Notes under the pieces: model-generated
The model's database searches: none
What the model was told of the DNA's origin: nothing
Seen by the model: only the letters and a program-made list of their open reading frames with translations
Made by a program: the position numbers and the translations under genes
Assembly (NCBI RefSeq): GCF_003610995.1
Contig: NZ_CP032543.1
Span: 186,001-250,000, forward strand
Direction: 5' to 3'
DNA: 64,000 nt
From: Streptomyces griseus subsp. griseus
GTDB taxonomy: Bacteria; Actinomycetota; Actinomycetes; Streptomycetales; Streptomycetaceae
In this document: positions 28,516 through 38,145 of the stretch, piece after piece
Numbering within the stretch: position 1 is the stretch's first letter
How the letters are laid out: each line of letters starts with the position of its first letter

Positions 28516-29670
28516 TCAGCGCTTCACCGCGCGCAGGACCACGAACTTCGCGTCGCCCGCGACCGTGGTGCAGTTGCCGAAGATCCGGCGCAGATGGGTG
28601 TGGTACGAGAGGTGCCGGTTGCCGACCACCCAGAGTTCGCCGCCCTGCCGCAGCGCGGTGCGCGCGCTGACGAACATCGTGCGGGCGGTGGCGTCGGTCG
28701 TCGCCATGTGGGAGTGGAACGGCGGGTTGTTCAGCACCAGGTCCATGGTGCCCGGGGCGATGTCCGAGAGTCCGTCGCCCACCAGGAAGTCCGCCTTCGC
28801 GCCCTCCGGCGCGCCCAGGCGGAACGTCTCTTCGGCGGAGGCGACGGCCCCGTACGACTCGTCGACGAACGTGATGTGCGCGTCGGGGTTGGCGAGCGCC
28901 GCGGAGAGGCCGAGGACGCCGTTGCCGCAGCCCAGGTCCGCGACCTCGACGGATCCGCCGCGGGTGGGCAGGTGTTTCAGGAAGAAGCGGGTGCCGACGT
29001 CCAGGCGCTCGGCGCAGAAGATCCCGGCGTGGTTGACGGTGGTGCGGCCCGAGGCGGGTCCCACGTCGCCGGGCAGCTCGTACCGGTACGGCCAGGGGCT
29101 CGGTGTACGCGGCAGCTCCAGGTCCGGGGTGCTGAAGATCAGCCGCGCCTTGCGGACCGCGAGGGAGGTGCGGGTCGGTCCGACGATCCGCTCGAAGAGC
29201 TTGAGGGTCGAGGTGTGGATCTCCTTGACCATGCCGGTGCCGATGACGACCGTGCCGGCGTGGAGCGCGGGGGCGATCCGCTGGAGCTGGTCCTCCAGGA
29301 ACGCCAGGGACTTGGGCACCCGGACCAGCAGTACGTCGATCCGGTCCGGCGGGGTGTCGCGCGAGGACAGCAGCGTCACGGCCTCCGGGTCCAGGCCGTT
29401 GCGCTCCAGGTTGGCCTGGGTGGCGCGCCGGGCGAGGTAGGAGTCGCTGATCTGGACGGGCCGGTGGGCGGCCAGCGCGGTGGCCAGGGCACCCCACCGG
29501 TCCCCCACGACGGCGACCGTGCCCGTGAGGTCGACGGGGCCCGTCCCGGGATCCGTCAGCTGGCGGAGCAGGTATTCGTCGGCGGCGTCCCAGGCCCGGA
29601 AGGGGTCGCTGGGGTGCTCGGGGAAGCGGGCGAGCTCGAAAGTGCCCTGTGAGGTCGTCAAACGGTTCAT
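28516..29670 (-). CDS. class I SAM methyltransferase, RsmC/RlmG-like
   Basis: 384 residues, intact. Two Rossmann-like halves are visible, as in the 16S/23S rRNA guanine-N2 methyltransferases. The N-terminal half (GTVAVVGDRWGALATALA) is degenerate, and the C-terminal half has the SAM site DLGCGNGVLGL and the catalytic NPPF in DLVLNNPPFHSH. The predicted role is methylation of a guanine in rRNA. ATG 29670 is the first start of the frame and gives the usual family length. It is flanked by damaged genes but is itself undamaged. Confidence 0.82.
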   Translation of the reverse strand: MNRLTTSQGTFELARFPEHPSDPFRAWDAADEYLLRQLTDPGTGPVDLTGTVAVVGDRWGALATALAAHRPVQISDSYLARRATQANLERNGLDPEAVTLLSSRDTPPDRIDVLLVRVPKSLAFLEDQLQRIAPALHAGTVVIGTGMVKEIHTSTLKLFERIVGPTRTSLAVRKARLIFSTPDLELPRTPSPWPYRYELPGDVGPASGRTTVNHAGIFCAERLDVGTRFFLKHLPTRGGSVEVADLGCGNGVLGLSAALANPDAHITFVDESYGAVASAEETFRLGAPEGAKADFLVGDGLSDIAPGTMDLVLNNPPFHSHMATTDATARTMFVSARTALRQGGELWVVGNRHLSYHTHLRRIFGNCTTVAGDAKFVVLRAVKR

Positions 29671-29795
29671 ATGTCACTCAGGCTAACCGAGGAACCGGGG
29701 GCGCCCCACACGCTCCCCGGCCCCTCGGTCGTATCGCCCTGCCTGCCGCACCGCCGGACCGCTCCCGCCCGGTCCACGGTCGGGCCGGGGCTCCG

Positions 29796-30008
29796 TCAGG
29801 GCAGCTGTCGGTCGAGGGCGGAGCGCCCCTCGTCAGCCAGCTTGCGCCGCGCCCATTCCAGGTTCTCCGGGGTCAGGTCACGCCCGGAGGCCAGCACCAC
29901 GTCCTCCGCGCTCGGTGTGTCGCTCGCACCCGTGTGCAGAAGCCGGTCGGGGGTGACACCCGACGCCTCGGGCACAGCCGCGGATACGGATTCGGGGTCT
30001 TCGCTCAT
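29796..30008 (-). CDS. small acidic protein of unknown function
   Basis: 70 residues starting at ATG 30008, chosen because GGAGGAGG lies just upstream; longer in-frame starts give Pro/Arg-rich noise. The product has a disordered Ser/Pro/Glu-rich first half and an amphipathic helix near its end (TPENLEWARRKLADEG). No family is recognised. It is divergent from the GH25 gene. Confidence 0.5.
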   Translation of the reverse strand: MSEDPESVSAAVPEASGVTPDRLLHTGASDTPSAEDVVLASGRDLTPENLEWARRKLADEGRSALDRQLP

Positions 30009-30174
30009 GCCGCCTCCTCCTCGTCCTTGCGGCAATTCTCGCGCCACGCGGGCCGGGGCGCATCCGAGGAGGCCGGAAACCGGTGGGCCACCCGGGAGAG
30101 TGAACCGGTCATTGGGCCGCACGAGGAGTGGGCAGAAGCGGAATGTCGGTTCTCACCTCTTGAGGCGGTGCCCA

Positions 30175-30729
30175 ATGCTCCACGGCGTCGACGTCAGCGC
30201 CTATCAGCCCTCCTACGACACGGAGGGCCTCGATTTCGTCTTCATCAAGTCCACCGAGGGCCGCAGCTATGTCAATCCACGTCTGGACGCCCAGGTGAAG
30301 CGGGCCCGGGACGCCGAGTGCGTCGTCGGCTTCTACCACTTCCTCTGGCCGGGGGAGATCAAGGACCAGGTGGCGTACTTCCTGAACAAGACCCCGGAGA
30401 AGGAGGGCGATCTGCTCGCCGTCGACTGGGAGCAGACCGGCGGCGGGACGCGCGCGAGCAGCGCGGAGAAGGACCGCTTCATCCGTGAGGTGAAGCGGGA
30501 GCGGCCCGGCCACCGGGTCCTCCTGTACTGCAACCGGGCCTTCTGGCGCACCCATGACACCAGCGACTACGCGGGCGACGGGCTGTGGATCGCGGATTAC
30601 GTCTCCGCCGGCAAGCCGCGCATCGAGGCGTCCTGGCGCATCCATCAGTACACCGACGACCCCCTCGACAAGAACGTCGCCGACTTCGACTCGGTGCGGG
30701 CCCTGCGCGACTGGGCCTCCGCCGGATAA
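30175..30729 (+). CDS. glycoside hydrolase family 25-type muramidase
   Basis: 184 residues from ATG 30175 (GAGG 9 nt upstream) form a compact GH25 TIM-barrel. It shows HGVDVSAYQ at the N-terminus with the active-site Asp, FVFIKSTEG, GFYHFLWPG, LAVDWEQ with the catalytic Asp/Glu pair and a terminal WRIHQYTDD. GH25 enzymes cleave the MurNAc-GlcNAc bond of peptidoglycan. Unusually there is no signal peptide or cell-wall-binding repeat, so export is unexplained. No holin or phage gene is nearby, which argues against a prophage endolysin. Confidence 0.82.
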   Translation: MLHGVDVSAYQPSYDTEGLDFVFIKSTEGRSYVNPRLDAQVKRARDAECVVGFYHFLWPGEIKDQVAYFLNKTPEKEGDLLAVDWEQTGGGTRASSAEKDRFIREVKRERPGHRVLLYCNRAFWRTHDTSDYAGDGLWIADYVSAGKPRIEASWRIHQYTDDPLDKNVADFDSVRALRDWASAG

Positions 30730-30738
30730 CGGCCTTCC

Positions 30739-30771
30739 GGGCCCCCTGGGACAGGGACGTTCCAGGGGCCC
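30739..30771 (+). terminator. terminator candidate after GH25 gene
   Basis: GGGCCCCCTGG pairs with CCAGGGGCCC around a 12-nt loop with one bulged C, 10 bp past the stop. No T-tract follows. Confidence 0.5.
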
Positions 30772-30936
30772 GACCAGGCCCAATCTTGACCTGCACATGA
30801 TAGGTACACAGCGTTCACACGCGGGCCACGGTGCGTGTGGAAGGCTCCCGCGTACCAGACATCGCACGGCCACCCCGACGAGCGCCCCGACCCGGGGCCG
30901 GCGTCGTGGTGGCCGCGTTCCGAGAGGACACCCCAC

Positions 30937-31758
30937 ATGTCCCGTCGCTCTCCGCTCTACGCGCGTCCACTGCTGGCCACCGCGGCCGCCGTCGCCCTCC
31001 TCGCGGGCACCGCGGCAGCCGCGCCCGCCGCCGACACCCCGCCCGACCGCCCCGCCACCCTCGCCGCAGCACTCGACGACACGTACTACCAGGACGCCCT
31101 CGGCAAGACCGGCACCGAGCTCAAGGCCGCCCTGCACACGATCATCAGCGACCAGACCAAGCTCTCCTACAGCCAGGTGTGGGACGCGCTCAAGGCCACC
31201 GACGAGGACCCCGCCAACTCCTCCAACGTGATCCTCCTCTACACCGGCCGCTCCCAGTCCAAGAACGACAACGGCGGCAACGCCGACCAGTGGAACCGTG
31301 AGCACGTCTGGGCCAAGTCGCACGGCGACTTCGGTACGGCCACCGGCCCGGGCACCGACATCCACCATCTGCGGCCCGAGGACGTCTCGGTCAACTCCGC
31401 CCGGGGCAACAAGGACTTCGACAACGGCGGCAGCGAACTGGGAGAGGCCCCCGGCAACTTCACCGACGGCGACTCGTTCGAACCGCGTGACGCGGTCAAG
31501 GGCGACGTCGCGCGCATGATCCTCTACATGGCCGTGCGCTACGAGGGCAACGACTCCTTCGCCGACCTCGAACCCAACGACCAGGTCGGCAACGGCTCCG
31601 CCCCGAAGATGGGCAAGCTGTCCGTGCTGAAGCAGTGGAGCCAGGAGGACCCGCCGGACGCCTTCGAGAAGCGGCGTAACGACGTCATATTCGAGCAGTT
31701 CCAGCACAACCGGAACCCGTTCATCGACCACCCCGAGTGGGTCGGGGCCATCTGGTAG
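30937..31758 (+). CDS. secreted endonuclease I-family nuclease
   Basis: 273 residues with a signal peptide (LLATAAAVALLAGTAAA, cleavage near AAAAPAA) and the PF04231 endonuclease I fold. The metal-site motif NREHVWAKSHG is followed by DIHHLRPED. It would degrade extracellular DNA and RNA non-specifically with Mg2+ or Ca2+, as in nutrient scavenging. Start ATG 30937 has GAGAGGA upstream; in-frame codons before it lack a signal-peptide shape. It is convergent to the glutaminase gene. Confidence 0.87.
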   Translation: MSRRSPLYARPLLATAAAVALLAGTAAAAPAADTPPDRPATLAAALDDTYYQDALGKTGTELKAALHTIISDQTKLSYSQVWDALKATDEDPANSSNVILLYTGRSQSKNDNGGNADQWNREHVWAKSHGDFGTATGPGTDIHHLRPEDVSVNSARGNKDFDNGGSELGEAPGNFTDGDSFEPRDAVKGDVARMILYMAVRYEGNDSFADLEPNDQVGNGSAPKMGKLSVLKQWSQEDPPDAFEKRRNDVIFEQFQHNRNPFIDHPEWVGAIW

Positions 31759-31771
31759 CCCCGGCCCCGGA

Positions 31772-33123
31772 TCACTCCTCGCCGGCCAGGGCCTTCGCGC
31801 TGCCTTCCACCGCCGCCTCACGGGTCGCATAGCGCGGCAGGTCCTGGCCGATGCCCTCCCGGACGACGTCCGGGGGGCCCAGCAGATCACGCGGGTCGAC
31901 GACCGCCGCGCGCCGGCCGTCGGCGGAGAGCCGGCCGAGACCGATGTGCAGCATCCCCAGGGCCACCGAGTCCACGGCGGTCACGTCGTGCAGGTCCAGC
32001 ACGACCGAACCCTTCCCGTCGACCCCGGACTCGTCCAGCGCGTACAGCACGCGTTCGGCCGCCGTGAAGTCGATGGCCCCCTGTGCGGCGACCACTCCGA
32101 CCTTCTCGTGCAGGACCCTCTCGTGCTCGGCCGAGGGCGCGGAAGGCAGGTCGTCCGCGGTGGTGACGAGGCTGACCGTGGAGCCGGGCAGCGCGGGGTT
32201 GAGCATCAGGTGGAGCCCGTACCGCTCCGAGAGCGCCCTGAGCGCCGCCTGGCCGCGTACCGAGTTGCCGGTGGTGTCCAGCGGCGGGCTGTAGGTGGCG
32301 AGCCCGAAGCGGGCGGGGCCGACCGCGATGAGGCCGCCGGAGACCCCGCTCTTGGCGGGCAGCCCGATCCGCAGGAGCCACTCCCCCGAGCCGTCGTACA
32401 TGCCGCAGGTGGCCATGACGGCGAGCACCCGGGCGGCGACCTCCGCGGAGACGACCTGGTCGCGGGTGACCGGGTTGACCCCGCCGTACGCGAGCGTCGC
32501 GGCCATCGTCGCGAGGTCGAGGGCGGTGACACGTACCGCGCACTGCCGGAAGTAGCGGTCCACCGCGAGGACCGGGTCGACGGGCATGGTGCCGGTGGCG
32601 CGGATCAGGTACGCCAGCGCCCGGTTGCGGTCACCGGTCATGGACTCCGAGGTGAACACCTCCTCGTCCACGTCCAGTTCGCGCCCGGCGAACCGGCCGA
32701 GGCAGTGCAGGATGCGTTCGAAGGCGGGTTCGCCGGGGGTGTCGGGGATCAGGGCGGTGGTGACGATGGCCCCGGCGTTGACCATCGCGTTGGCGGGCCG
32801 GCCGGTGCCGGGCTCCAGACTGATGGCGTTGAACGCGTCGCCGCTCGGCTCGGCCCCACCCACCGGCTCACCTCGTCCAGACCGAGGACGGAGAGCGCGA
32901 GGGCGTAGATGAACGGTTTGGAGACGGACTGGAGGGTGAAGGGGACCTCGGCCTCGCCCGCGCTGTAACGGTGGCCGTCCATGCTGACCAGGGCCAGTCC
33001 GAAGGCGTCCGGGTCGGCGAGGCCCAGCTGCGGGATGTAGTCGGCGGGCCGGCCGCCGGGCAGGTCGGCGAATTCGGCGCGCATCCTGTTGAGCGAGTCG
33101 GTCACCGCGTCGGCGGCACTCAT
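31772..33123 (-). pseudogene. glsA: glutaminase A fused to a STAS domain, one base missing
   Basis: The start ATG 33123 gives a glutaminase N-terminus (IPQLGLADPDAFGLALV, then the catalytic SxxK-type motif in FTLQSVSKPF). One G is missing near 32860, and the neighbouring frame continues intact through NAMVNAGAIV, ESMTGDRNRALAYL and GLPAKSGVSGGL to about residue 310. A C-terminal STAS domain (VVLDLHDVTAVDS) follows. Restored length is 450 residues. GlsA hydrolyses L-glutamine to glutamate and ammonia; the STAS extension suggests regulation or docking to a membrane or anti-sigma partner. It starts 12 bp after the lipoprotein gene, so the two probably form an operon. Confidence 0.83.
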
Positions 33124-33135
33124 CCGCGCCGCCCC

Positions 33136-33720
33136 TCAGCCGCGCTCGGCCTGGGCGACCCGCGGGAAGGTCTTCACCCCGGCGGCCTTGCGGCTGTTGG
33201 CCTGGACGTCGACCGTACGGCCCGGCGGGGCGTCCTCCTCCCCGACGACCACCGTGTCGAGGACCTTGTCCTGCGCGTCCACGAACTCCACCTTCACCGC
33301 GTAGAAGGCGGGTGCGTCCGTGGGGTTGGTGATCCGGACGCGGGCGCTGCGGACCTCTTCCGACGCGGCGACGGGCAGCCCGCTCACCGAGACGTCGGCG
33401 ACCGCGTTGCCCCGGCCCTCGACGCCTTCGAGCCGCTTGGCGGCCTCCTGCCGGACGCGTTCGGTCTCGGCGGAGACGGAGGCGGCGAAACTCTGCTGGG
33501 TGCGCGGGCTCCGCTCCTGGGACGGCGACCCCGTCGGCTCGGAGGGCGCGGACGGCGACTCCGCGTGCTCGGAGTGCTCCGGCGTCAGCGTCCGCACGGA
33601 ACGGGAGGTGCCCTCGCTCGTGGTGTCGGAGCCGCAGGCCGCCGTGGTGGCGGCCAGCAGGGCGGCGGCCACGGCGGGGACCAGGACCCGGGCCCTGCGC
33701 GGGGAGGGGTTCGCTTTCAC
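33136..33720 (-). CDS. lipoprotein of unknown function
   Basis: 194 residues from GTG 33720. The signal peptide ends in the lipobox TAAC, followed by a Ser/Thr/Pro/Glu-rich linker (about 30-75). A compact beta-sandwich-like domain comes next (VRITNPTDAPAFYAVKVEF, DTVVVGEEDAPPG), reminiscent of FxLYD domains that assist secreted partners. It would be anchored outside the membrane. It lies immediately upstream of the glutaminase gene on the same strand. No specific function can be assigned. Confidence 0.65.
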   Translation of the reverse strand: MKANPSPRRARVLVPAVAAALLAATTAACGSDTTSEGTSRSVRTLTPEHSEHAESPSAPSEPTGSPSQERSPRTQQSFAASVSAETERVRQEAAKRLEGVEGRGNAVADVSVSGLPVAASEEVRSARVRITNPTDAPAFYAVKVEFVDAQDKVLDTVVVGEEDAPPGRTVDVQANSRKAAGVKTFPRVAQAERG

Positions 33721-33908
33721 GGACGGTCCGTCCAATCGGGGGATGAGGAGAGGGCGAGCGAGAAGGAGGAGGCCGCGAGCGTGGACGTCGCGCGCACCTC
33801 CCACAGCCGATGATCACCAACTCGCCCATACTAGGATCAAAAGGTATGAATTGACTCGTCGAAGCATCCGCTTCATACGGGAGCGGGTTCGAGCCCTGGG
33901 AGGGAACG

Positions 33909-35024
33909 ATGGACACGGACGCCCTGACCGCCGACCTGTTGCGGGAGCTGCGGGCGAGCCGGCCCTATCCGGCCCTGTCCCTGACCATGCCGACGCACCG
34001 CACCGCCCCGGACAACGCCCAGGACCCCGTGCGGCTGCGCAACCTGGTGGCGGAGGCGGTCCATCGTCTGGAGGCCGATCCCCAGGTGAGCAAGGAGAGC
34101 GCAGCCGCCATCAAGGCCGAGCTGGACCGGGCGGTCGACGAGGTGGACCCGCGCCGGGCACTGGACTCGCTGGTCGTCCTGGCCACGGCCGATGAGCACC
34201 AGGTCTGGCAGCTGCCGCGCACCGCGCCCGAACGGGTGGTGCTCAGCGACAGCTACCTCACCCGCAACCTGGTCGCCGCGAAGGCCCAGGCCCGTCCTTA
34301 CTGGGCGCTCACCCTCGCCGCCGACCACGCCACCCTGTGGAACGGCACGGACGGGGACGTCGAGGTGCGTGAGACGGGCGGGTTCCCGCTGACCGCGCCG
34401 AAGGAGCCGCCCAACCCGCAGCGCGAGGAGCGGATCGGGGACACCCCGAGCACGTTCACCGACGAGGACACCCGGAACTTCTTCCGTACGGTCGACGAGA
34501 AGCTGCGGGCCCTGCTGGCCGCCGACCCGCGCCCGCTGTACGTGATGGGGCTGCCGCCCGCCCTCTCGCTGCTGGACGACGTCGGCGAGAGTACGAAGGC
34601 GGCCGCCGGGCGGGTGGCCAAAGGCGCACCGGCCGACCTGCCGCCCGCCGATGTCCTCAAGGAGCTGAGGCCCGCGCTGGAGGAAGGGGCCCGGCAGGCC
34701 ACGGCCGACGTGGAGCGGCGTCTCGACAACGCCCGCAGCGGGCACGCGTTCGCCGGCGGGCTGGACGAGGTGTGGGCCGCCGTCCGGGAGGGCCGGGTGG
34801 GGCTCATCGCGGTGGAGGAGCACTTCCAGGCCACCGTCCGGGTGACCGACGGGCATCTGGAGCCGGTCCCCGAGGGGACCACGCAGTCGGACGACCCGGA
34901 GGTCCGCGAGGACATCGTGGACGAGCTGATCGAGGCGGCGCTGGACGGCGGGGCCGATGTGGTCTTCGTCGAGGACGACTCCCTGGCCGAGCACGGGCGG
35001 ATCGCGGCGGCGCTGCGGTTCTGA
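33909..35024 (+). CDS. baeRF3-type release-factor-like protein
   Basis: 371 residues, intact, with GGGAGGG directly before ATG 33909. The pattern (LTMPTHRTAPDNAQDPVRLRNLV, a central sheet with YLTRNLVAAKAQARPYWALTL, and a C-terminal EDIVDELIEAALDGGADVVFVED) matches bacterial archaeo-eukaryotic release factor domain family 3. This family is often misnamed chemotaxis protein. It lacks the GGQ tripeptide of true release factors, and the function is presumed linked to ribosomes or stress. A TTGACT hexamer 58 bp upstream may be part of its promoter. Confidence 0.75.
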   Translation: MDTDALTADLLRELRASRPYPALSLTMPTHRTAPDNAQDPVRLRNLVAEAVHRLEADPQVSKESAAAIKAELDRAVDEVDPRRALDSLVVLATADEHQVWQLPRTAPERVVLSDSYLTRNLVAAKAQARPYWALTLAADHATLWNGTDGDVEVRETGGFPLTAPKEPPNPQREERIGDTPSTFTDEDTRNFFRTVDEKLRALLAADPRPLYVMGLPPALSLLDDVGESTKAAAGRVAKGAPADLPPADVLKELRPALEEGARQATADVERRLDNARSGHAFAGGLDEVWAAVREGRVGLIAVEEHFQATVRVTDGHLEPVPEGTTQSDDPEVREDIVDELIEAALDGGADVVFVEDDSLAEHGRIAAALRF

Positions 35025-35040
35025 CGGGATCGGCCCCGGC

Positions 35041-35077
35041 GAGGGCGTCTCCGTACGTGGCGTACGGGGGCGCCCTC
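35041..35077. terminator. bidirectional terminator candidate
   Basis: A 17-bp stem with two G-T pairs (35041-35057 with 35061-35077) and a 3-nt loop lies in the convergent gap after the baeRF3 gene. Its right arm overlaps the stop of the dehydrogenase pseudogene. Confidence 0.65.
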
Positions 35078-35643
35078 AGCCGATCCGGCGGACCGGCTTC
35101 CCGTCGAGGAACGCCCGGATGTTCTCGACCGCCTGGCCGTAGTACGTCGCGTAGTTGGCGCGGGAGACGTACCCCAGGTGCGGGGTGGCCAGCAGCCGCG
35201 GGGCGGTGCGCATCGGGTGGCCGGCCGGGAGGGACTCGGTGTCGAACACGTCGATCCCGGCCCCCGCGATGGTCCCGGCGTGCAGGGCCGCGAGCAGGGC
35301 GTCCTGGTCGACGATGGCGGCCCGGCTGGTGTTGACCAGGTAGGCGGTGGGGTGCGTCCGGGCGAGTTCGGCGGCGCCGATCAGGCACCTGGCGCTCAGC
35401 GAGCGGACCCGGGGCCGTCCGGCCGTGCGGGTCGGCACCGAGAGTGGACTGCCAAGGACCCTCCGTGCGAAGGCCGTTGGCCTCGGGGACGATGGAGCGG
35501 GCGAGGCCGAGCAGCAGGGCCCAGGCCCGTTCGACCGGCGGGGTGGCGGAGCCGGCGGTTCCGCGGACGGTGACGCCGTGCTCCTCGGCGACGGTGGTGG
35601 CGGCGGACTGGAAGTCCTCGATCACGGCGCAACGCAGCTTCAT
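35076..35643 (-). pseudogene. D-2-hydroxyacid dehydrogenase with two internal deletions
   Basis: The N-terminus MKLRCAVIEDFQSAATTVA (ATG 35643) jumps directly to EHGVTVRGTAGSATPPVERAWALLLG. A second jump after STLGADPHGRT goes to LIGAAELARTHPTAYLVNTSRAAIVDQ and the intact C-terminus (ATPHLGYVSRANYATYYG). Family members are about 315 residues; only about 189 codons remain. The NAD-binding GxGxxG of the Rossmann domain is lost, and the second junction also shifts frame. Unlike its neighbours this gene has lost large blocks, so it is a probable true pseudogene. It cannot be catalytically active. Confidence 0.75.
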
Positions 35644-35701
35644 GGGTGGCTGTCCGGCGGGACGGGGTCGGGCGGACAGCCCCATGATCACCCCGCCCGT
35701 C

Positions 35702-38080
35702 TCAGCCGCCCCAGCTCCACTCCTCCACCTCGGGCAGGTCGACGCCGTGCTCGCGGATCCAGGCGTGGTGGCGGGTGCGGACGTCGGCCATCGCCTGGCG
35801 TACGGCGACGGCGCGGACGCCGAGCCCCGGCACCCGGTCGATGACGTCCATGACCAGCCGGTAGCGGTCCAGGTCGTTGCGGACCACCATATCGAACGGC
35901 GTGGTCGTGGTGCCCTCCTCCTTGTAGCCGCGCACATGCAGGTGGGCGTGGCCGGTCCGGCGGTAGGCGAGCCGGTGGATCAGCCACGGGTAGCCGTGGT
36001 ACGCGAAGATCACCGGCTTGTCGCGGGTGAACAGGGCGTCGTACTCGGCGTCCGTCATCCCGTGCGGGTGCTCCTCGTGCGGCTGCATCCGGGCGATGTC
36101 GACCACGTTGACCACGCGCACGGCCAGCTCCGGCAGATGGCGGCGGAGCAGGTCGGCGGCGGCCAGCACCTCCTGGGTGGGGACGTCCCCGGCGCAGCCG
36201 AGCACCACGTCCGGCTCGCGGCTGCCGTCCTCGGTCCCGGCCCACTCCCACGCCCCGGCCCCCCGGGCACAGTGGGCTCGGGCCTCCGCCATCGTGAGCC
36301 AGTCGAAGGTCGGCTGCTTGCCCGCCACGATCACGTTGACGTAGTCCCGGCTGCGCAGCGCGTGGTCGGCCACGGAGAGCAGGGTGTTGGCGTCCGGCGG
36401 CAGATAGACCCGTACGACCTCGGGGCTCTTGTTCAGGATGTGGTCGACGAAGCCTGGGTCCTGGTGCGAGAAGCCGTTGTGGTCCTGGCGCCAGACGTGC
36501 GAGGTGAGCAGGTAGTTGAGGGAGGCGATGGGGCGCCGCCAGGGCAGCCGTCGCGAGGTGCGCAGCCACTTGATGTGCTGGTTGACCATCGAGTCGACGA
36601 TATGGGCGAACGCCTCGTAACTGGAGAAGAGGCCGTGCCGTCCGGTCAGCAGGTACCCCTCCAGCCAGCCCTGGCAGAGGTGTTCGGAGAGCACCTCCAT
36701 CACCCGGCCGTCGCGGGCGAGGTGTTCGTCGGTGGGCAGGGTCTTCGCCTGCCAGGCCTTGCCGGTCGCGCGGTAGAGGTCCTGGAGCCGGTTGGAGGCG
36801 GTCTCGTCGGGGCCGACCACCCGGAAGTCGCGGCGCTCGGCGGTCGCGGCCATGATGTCCGCCAGGAGTCCGCCGAGCACCTGGGTCGGTGAGTGGGTGG
36901 CGGAGCCGGGCTTGTCGACGCGTACGGCGTGGTCCTCCAGGGCGCGGACCGGCAGGTCGCGCAGGAGGAGGCCGCCGTTGGCGTACGGGGTCGATCCGAG
37001 CCGCGCCGCTCCCTCGGGGACGCAGGCGAGGACCTGCTCGGTGGGACGGCCGTCGGCGTCGAACAGCTCCTCCGGGCGGTAGGAGCGCAGCCAGTCCTCC
37101 AGCTGCCGCAGGTGCTCGGGGTTGTCCCGGACGCCGGAGAGCGGGACCTGGTGGGAGCGCCAGGTGTTCTCGACGGGCAGTCCGTCGACCTCCCTGGGCC
37201 CGGTCCAGCCCTTGGGGGTGCGCAGGACGATCATGGGCCAGCGGGGGCGCTCGGTGGCCCCGTCCTCGCGTGCCGCGCGCTGGTGGGCGGCGATCCGCTC
37301 CACGGCGGTGTCCATCGCGGCGGCCATCGCCCGGTGGACGGTGGCCGGGTCGTCGCCGGTGACGTACAGCGGGTCGTGGCCGTAGCCGCGCAGGAGCTGG
37401 TCGAGTTCGTCCTCGGGGAGCCGGGCCAGGACCGTGGGGTTGGCGATCTTGTAGCCGTTGAGGTGGAGGACGGGCAGGACGGCCCCGTCGTGGACCGGGT
37501 CGAGGAACTTGTTGCCGTGCCAGGAGGCGGCGAGCGGTCCCGTCTCCGCCTCGCCGTCGCCGATGACGCAGGTCACCAGCAGGCCGGGGTGGTCGAAGGC
37601 GGCGCCGTAGGCGTGGGTGAGCGCGTAGCCGAGCTCGCCGCCCTCGTGGATGGAGCCGGGTGTCTCCGGGGCGACATGGCTGGGCACGCCGCCGGGGAAG
37701 GAGAACTGCTTGAAGAGCACGCCCATGCCCTCGGCGTTCCGGGGCACGTCGGGATAGGTCTCGGAGTAGCTGCCCTCCAGCCAGGAGTTGGCGAGGACGG
37801 CCGGGCCGCCGTGGCCGGGGCCCCAGACGCAGAGCGCCTCGATGCCACGGTCCTTGACGACACGGTTGAGGTGGGTGTGGACCAGGTTGAGCCCCGGTGA
37901 GGTGCCCCAGTGGCCGAGCAGCCGCGGCTTGATGTCCTCGGGGGCCAGCGGCCGGGTGAGCAGGGGGTTGGCCATCAGGTAGATCTGGCCGACGGCGAGG
38001 TAGTTGGCGGCGCGCCAGTGCGCGTCCAGCGCGGCGAGCTGCTCGTCGGAGAGGGCGGGCGGGGTGCGGGTGTCGCTCAC
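35702..38080 (-). CDS. phosphoketolase (XFP family)
   Basis: A 792-residue thiamin-diphosphate enzyme, full family length. It cleaves xylulose-5-phosphate and/or fructose-6-phosphate with phosphate to acetyl-phosphate plus an aldose phosphate. Landmarks are [35 protein letters not shown], the TPP site [26 protein letters not shown], and a C-terminal domain ending [13 protein letters not shown]. Start GTG 38080 has GAGGAG 9 nt upstream. It lies 65 bp downstream of an aldehyde dehydrogenase on the same strand and is probably co-transcribed. The bypass would supply acetyl-CoA precursor without decarboxylation. Confidence 0.93.
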   Translation of the reverse strand: MSDTRTPPALSDEQLAALDAHWRAANYLAVGQIYLMANPLLTRPLAPEDIKPRLLGHWGTSPGLNLVHTHLNRVVKDRGIEALCVWGPGHGGPAVLANSWLEGSYSETYPDVPRNAEGMGVLFKQFSFPGGVPSHVAPETPGSIHEGGELGYALTHAYGAAFDHPGLLVTCVIGDGEAETGPLAASWHGNKFLDPVHDGAVLPVLHLNGYKIANPTVLARLPEDELDQLLRGYGHDPLYVTGDDPATVHRAMAAAMDTAVERIAAHQRAAREDGATERPRWPMIVLRTPKGWTGPREVDGLPVENTWRSHQVPLSGVRDNPEHLRQLEDWLRSYRPEELFDADGRPTEQVLACVPEGAARLGSTPYANGGLLLRDLPVRALEDHAVRVDKPGSATHSPTQVLGGLLADIMAATAERRDFRVVGPDETASNRLQDLYRATGKAWQAKTLPTDEHLARDGRVMEVLSEHLCQGWLEGYLLTGRHGLFSSYEAFAHIVDSMVNQHIKWLRTSRRLPWRRPIASLNYLLTSHVWRQDHNGFSHQDPGFVDHILNKSPEVVRVYLPPDANTLLSVADHALRSRDYVNVIVAGKQPTFDWLTMAEARAHCARGAGAWEWAGTEDGSREPDVVLGCAGDVPTQEVLAAADLLRRHLPELAVRVVNVVDIARMQPHEEHPHGMTDAEYDALFTRDKPVIFAYHGYPWLIHRLAYRRTGHAHLHVRGYKEEGTTTTPFDMVVRNDLDRYRLVMDVIDRVPGLGVRAVAVRQAMADVRTRHHAWIREHGVDLPEVEEWSWGG

Positions 38081-38145
38081 GGAGCAGCTCTCCTCGGGGG
38101 ATGACGGCGCGCGGTGGGCTGCCTGGGGCCGACCGGCCCCAGGGC

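Noticed and set aside
30175..31758. Prophage lysis or nuclease module (GH25 plus endonuclease)
   Set aside because: No integrase, holin, capsid or terminase; the nuclease has its own signal peptide and both genes have normal chromosomal composition.
33880..33900. Possible tRNA T-arm (GGGTTCGAGCCC) before the baeRF3 gene
   Set aside because: Only a 3-bp stem can form around TTCGAG; no acceptor, D or anticodon arm can be folded from the flanks.
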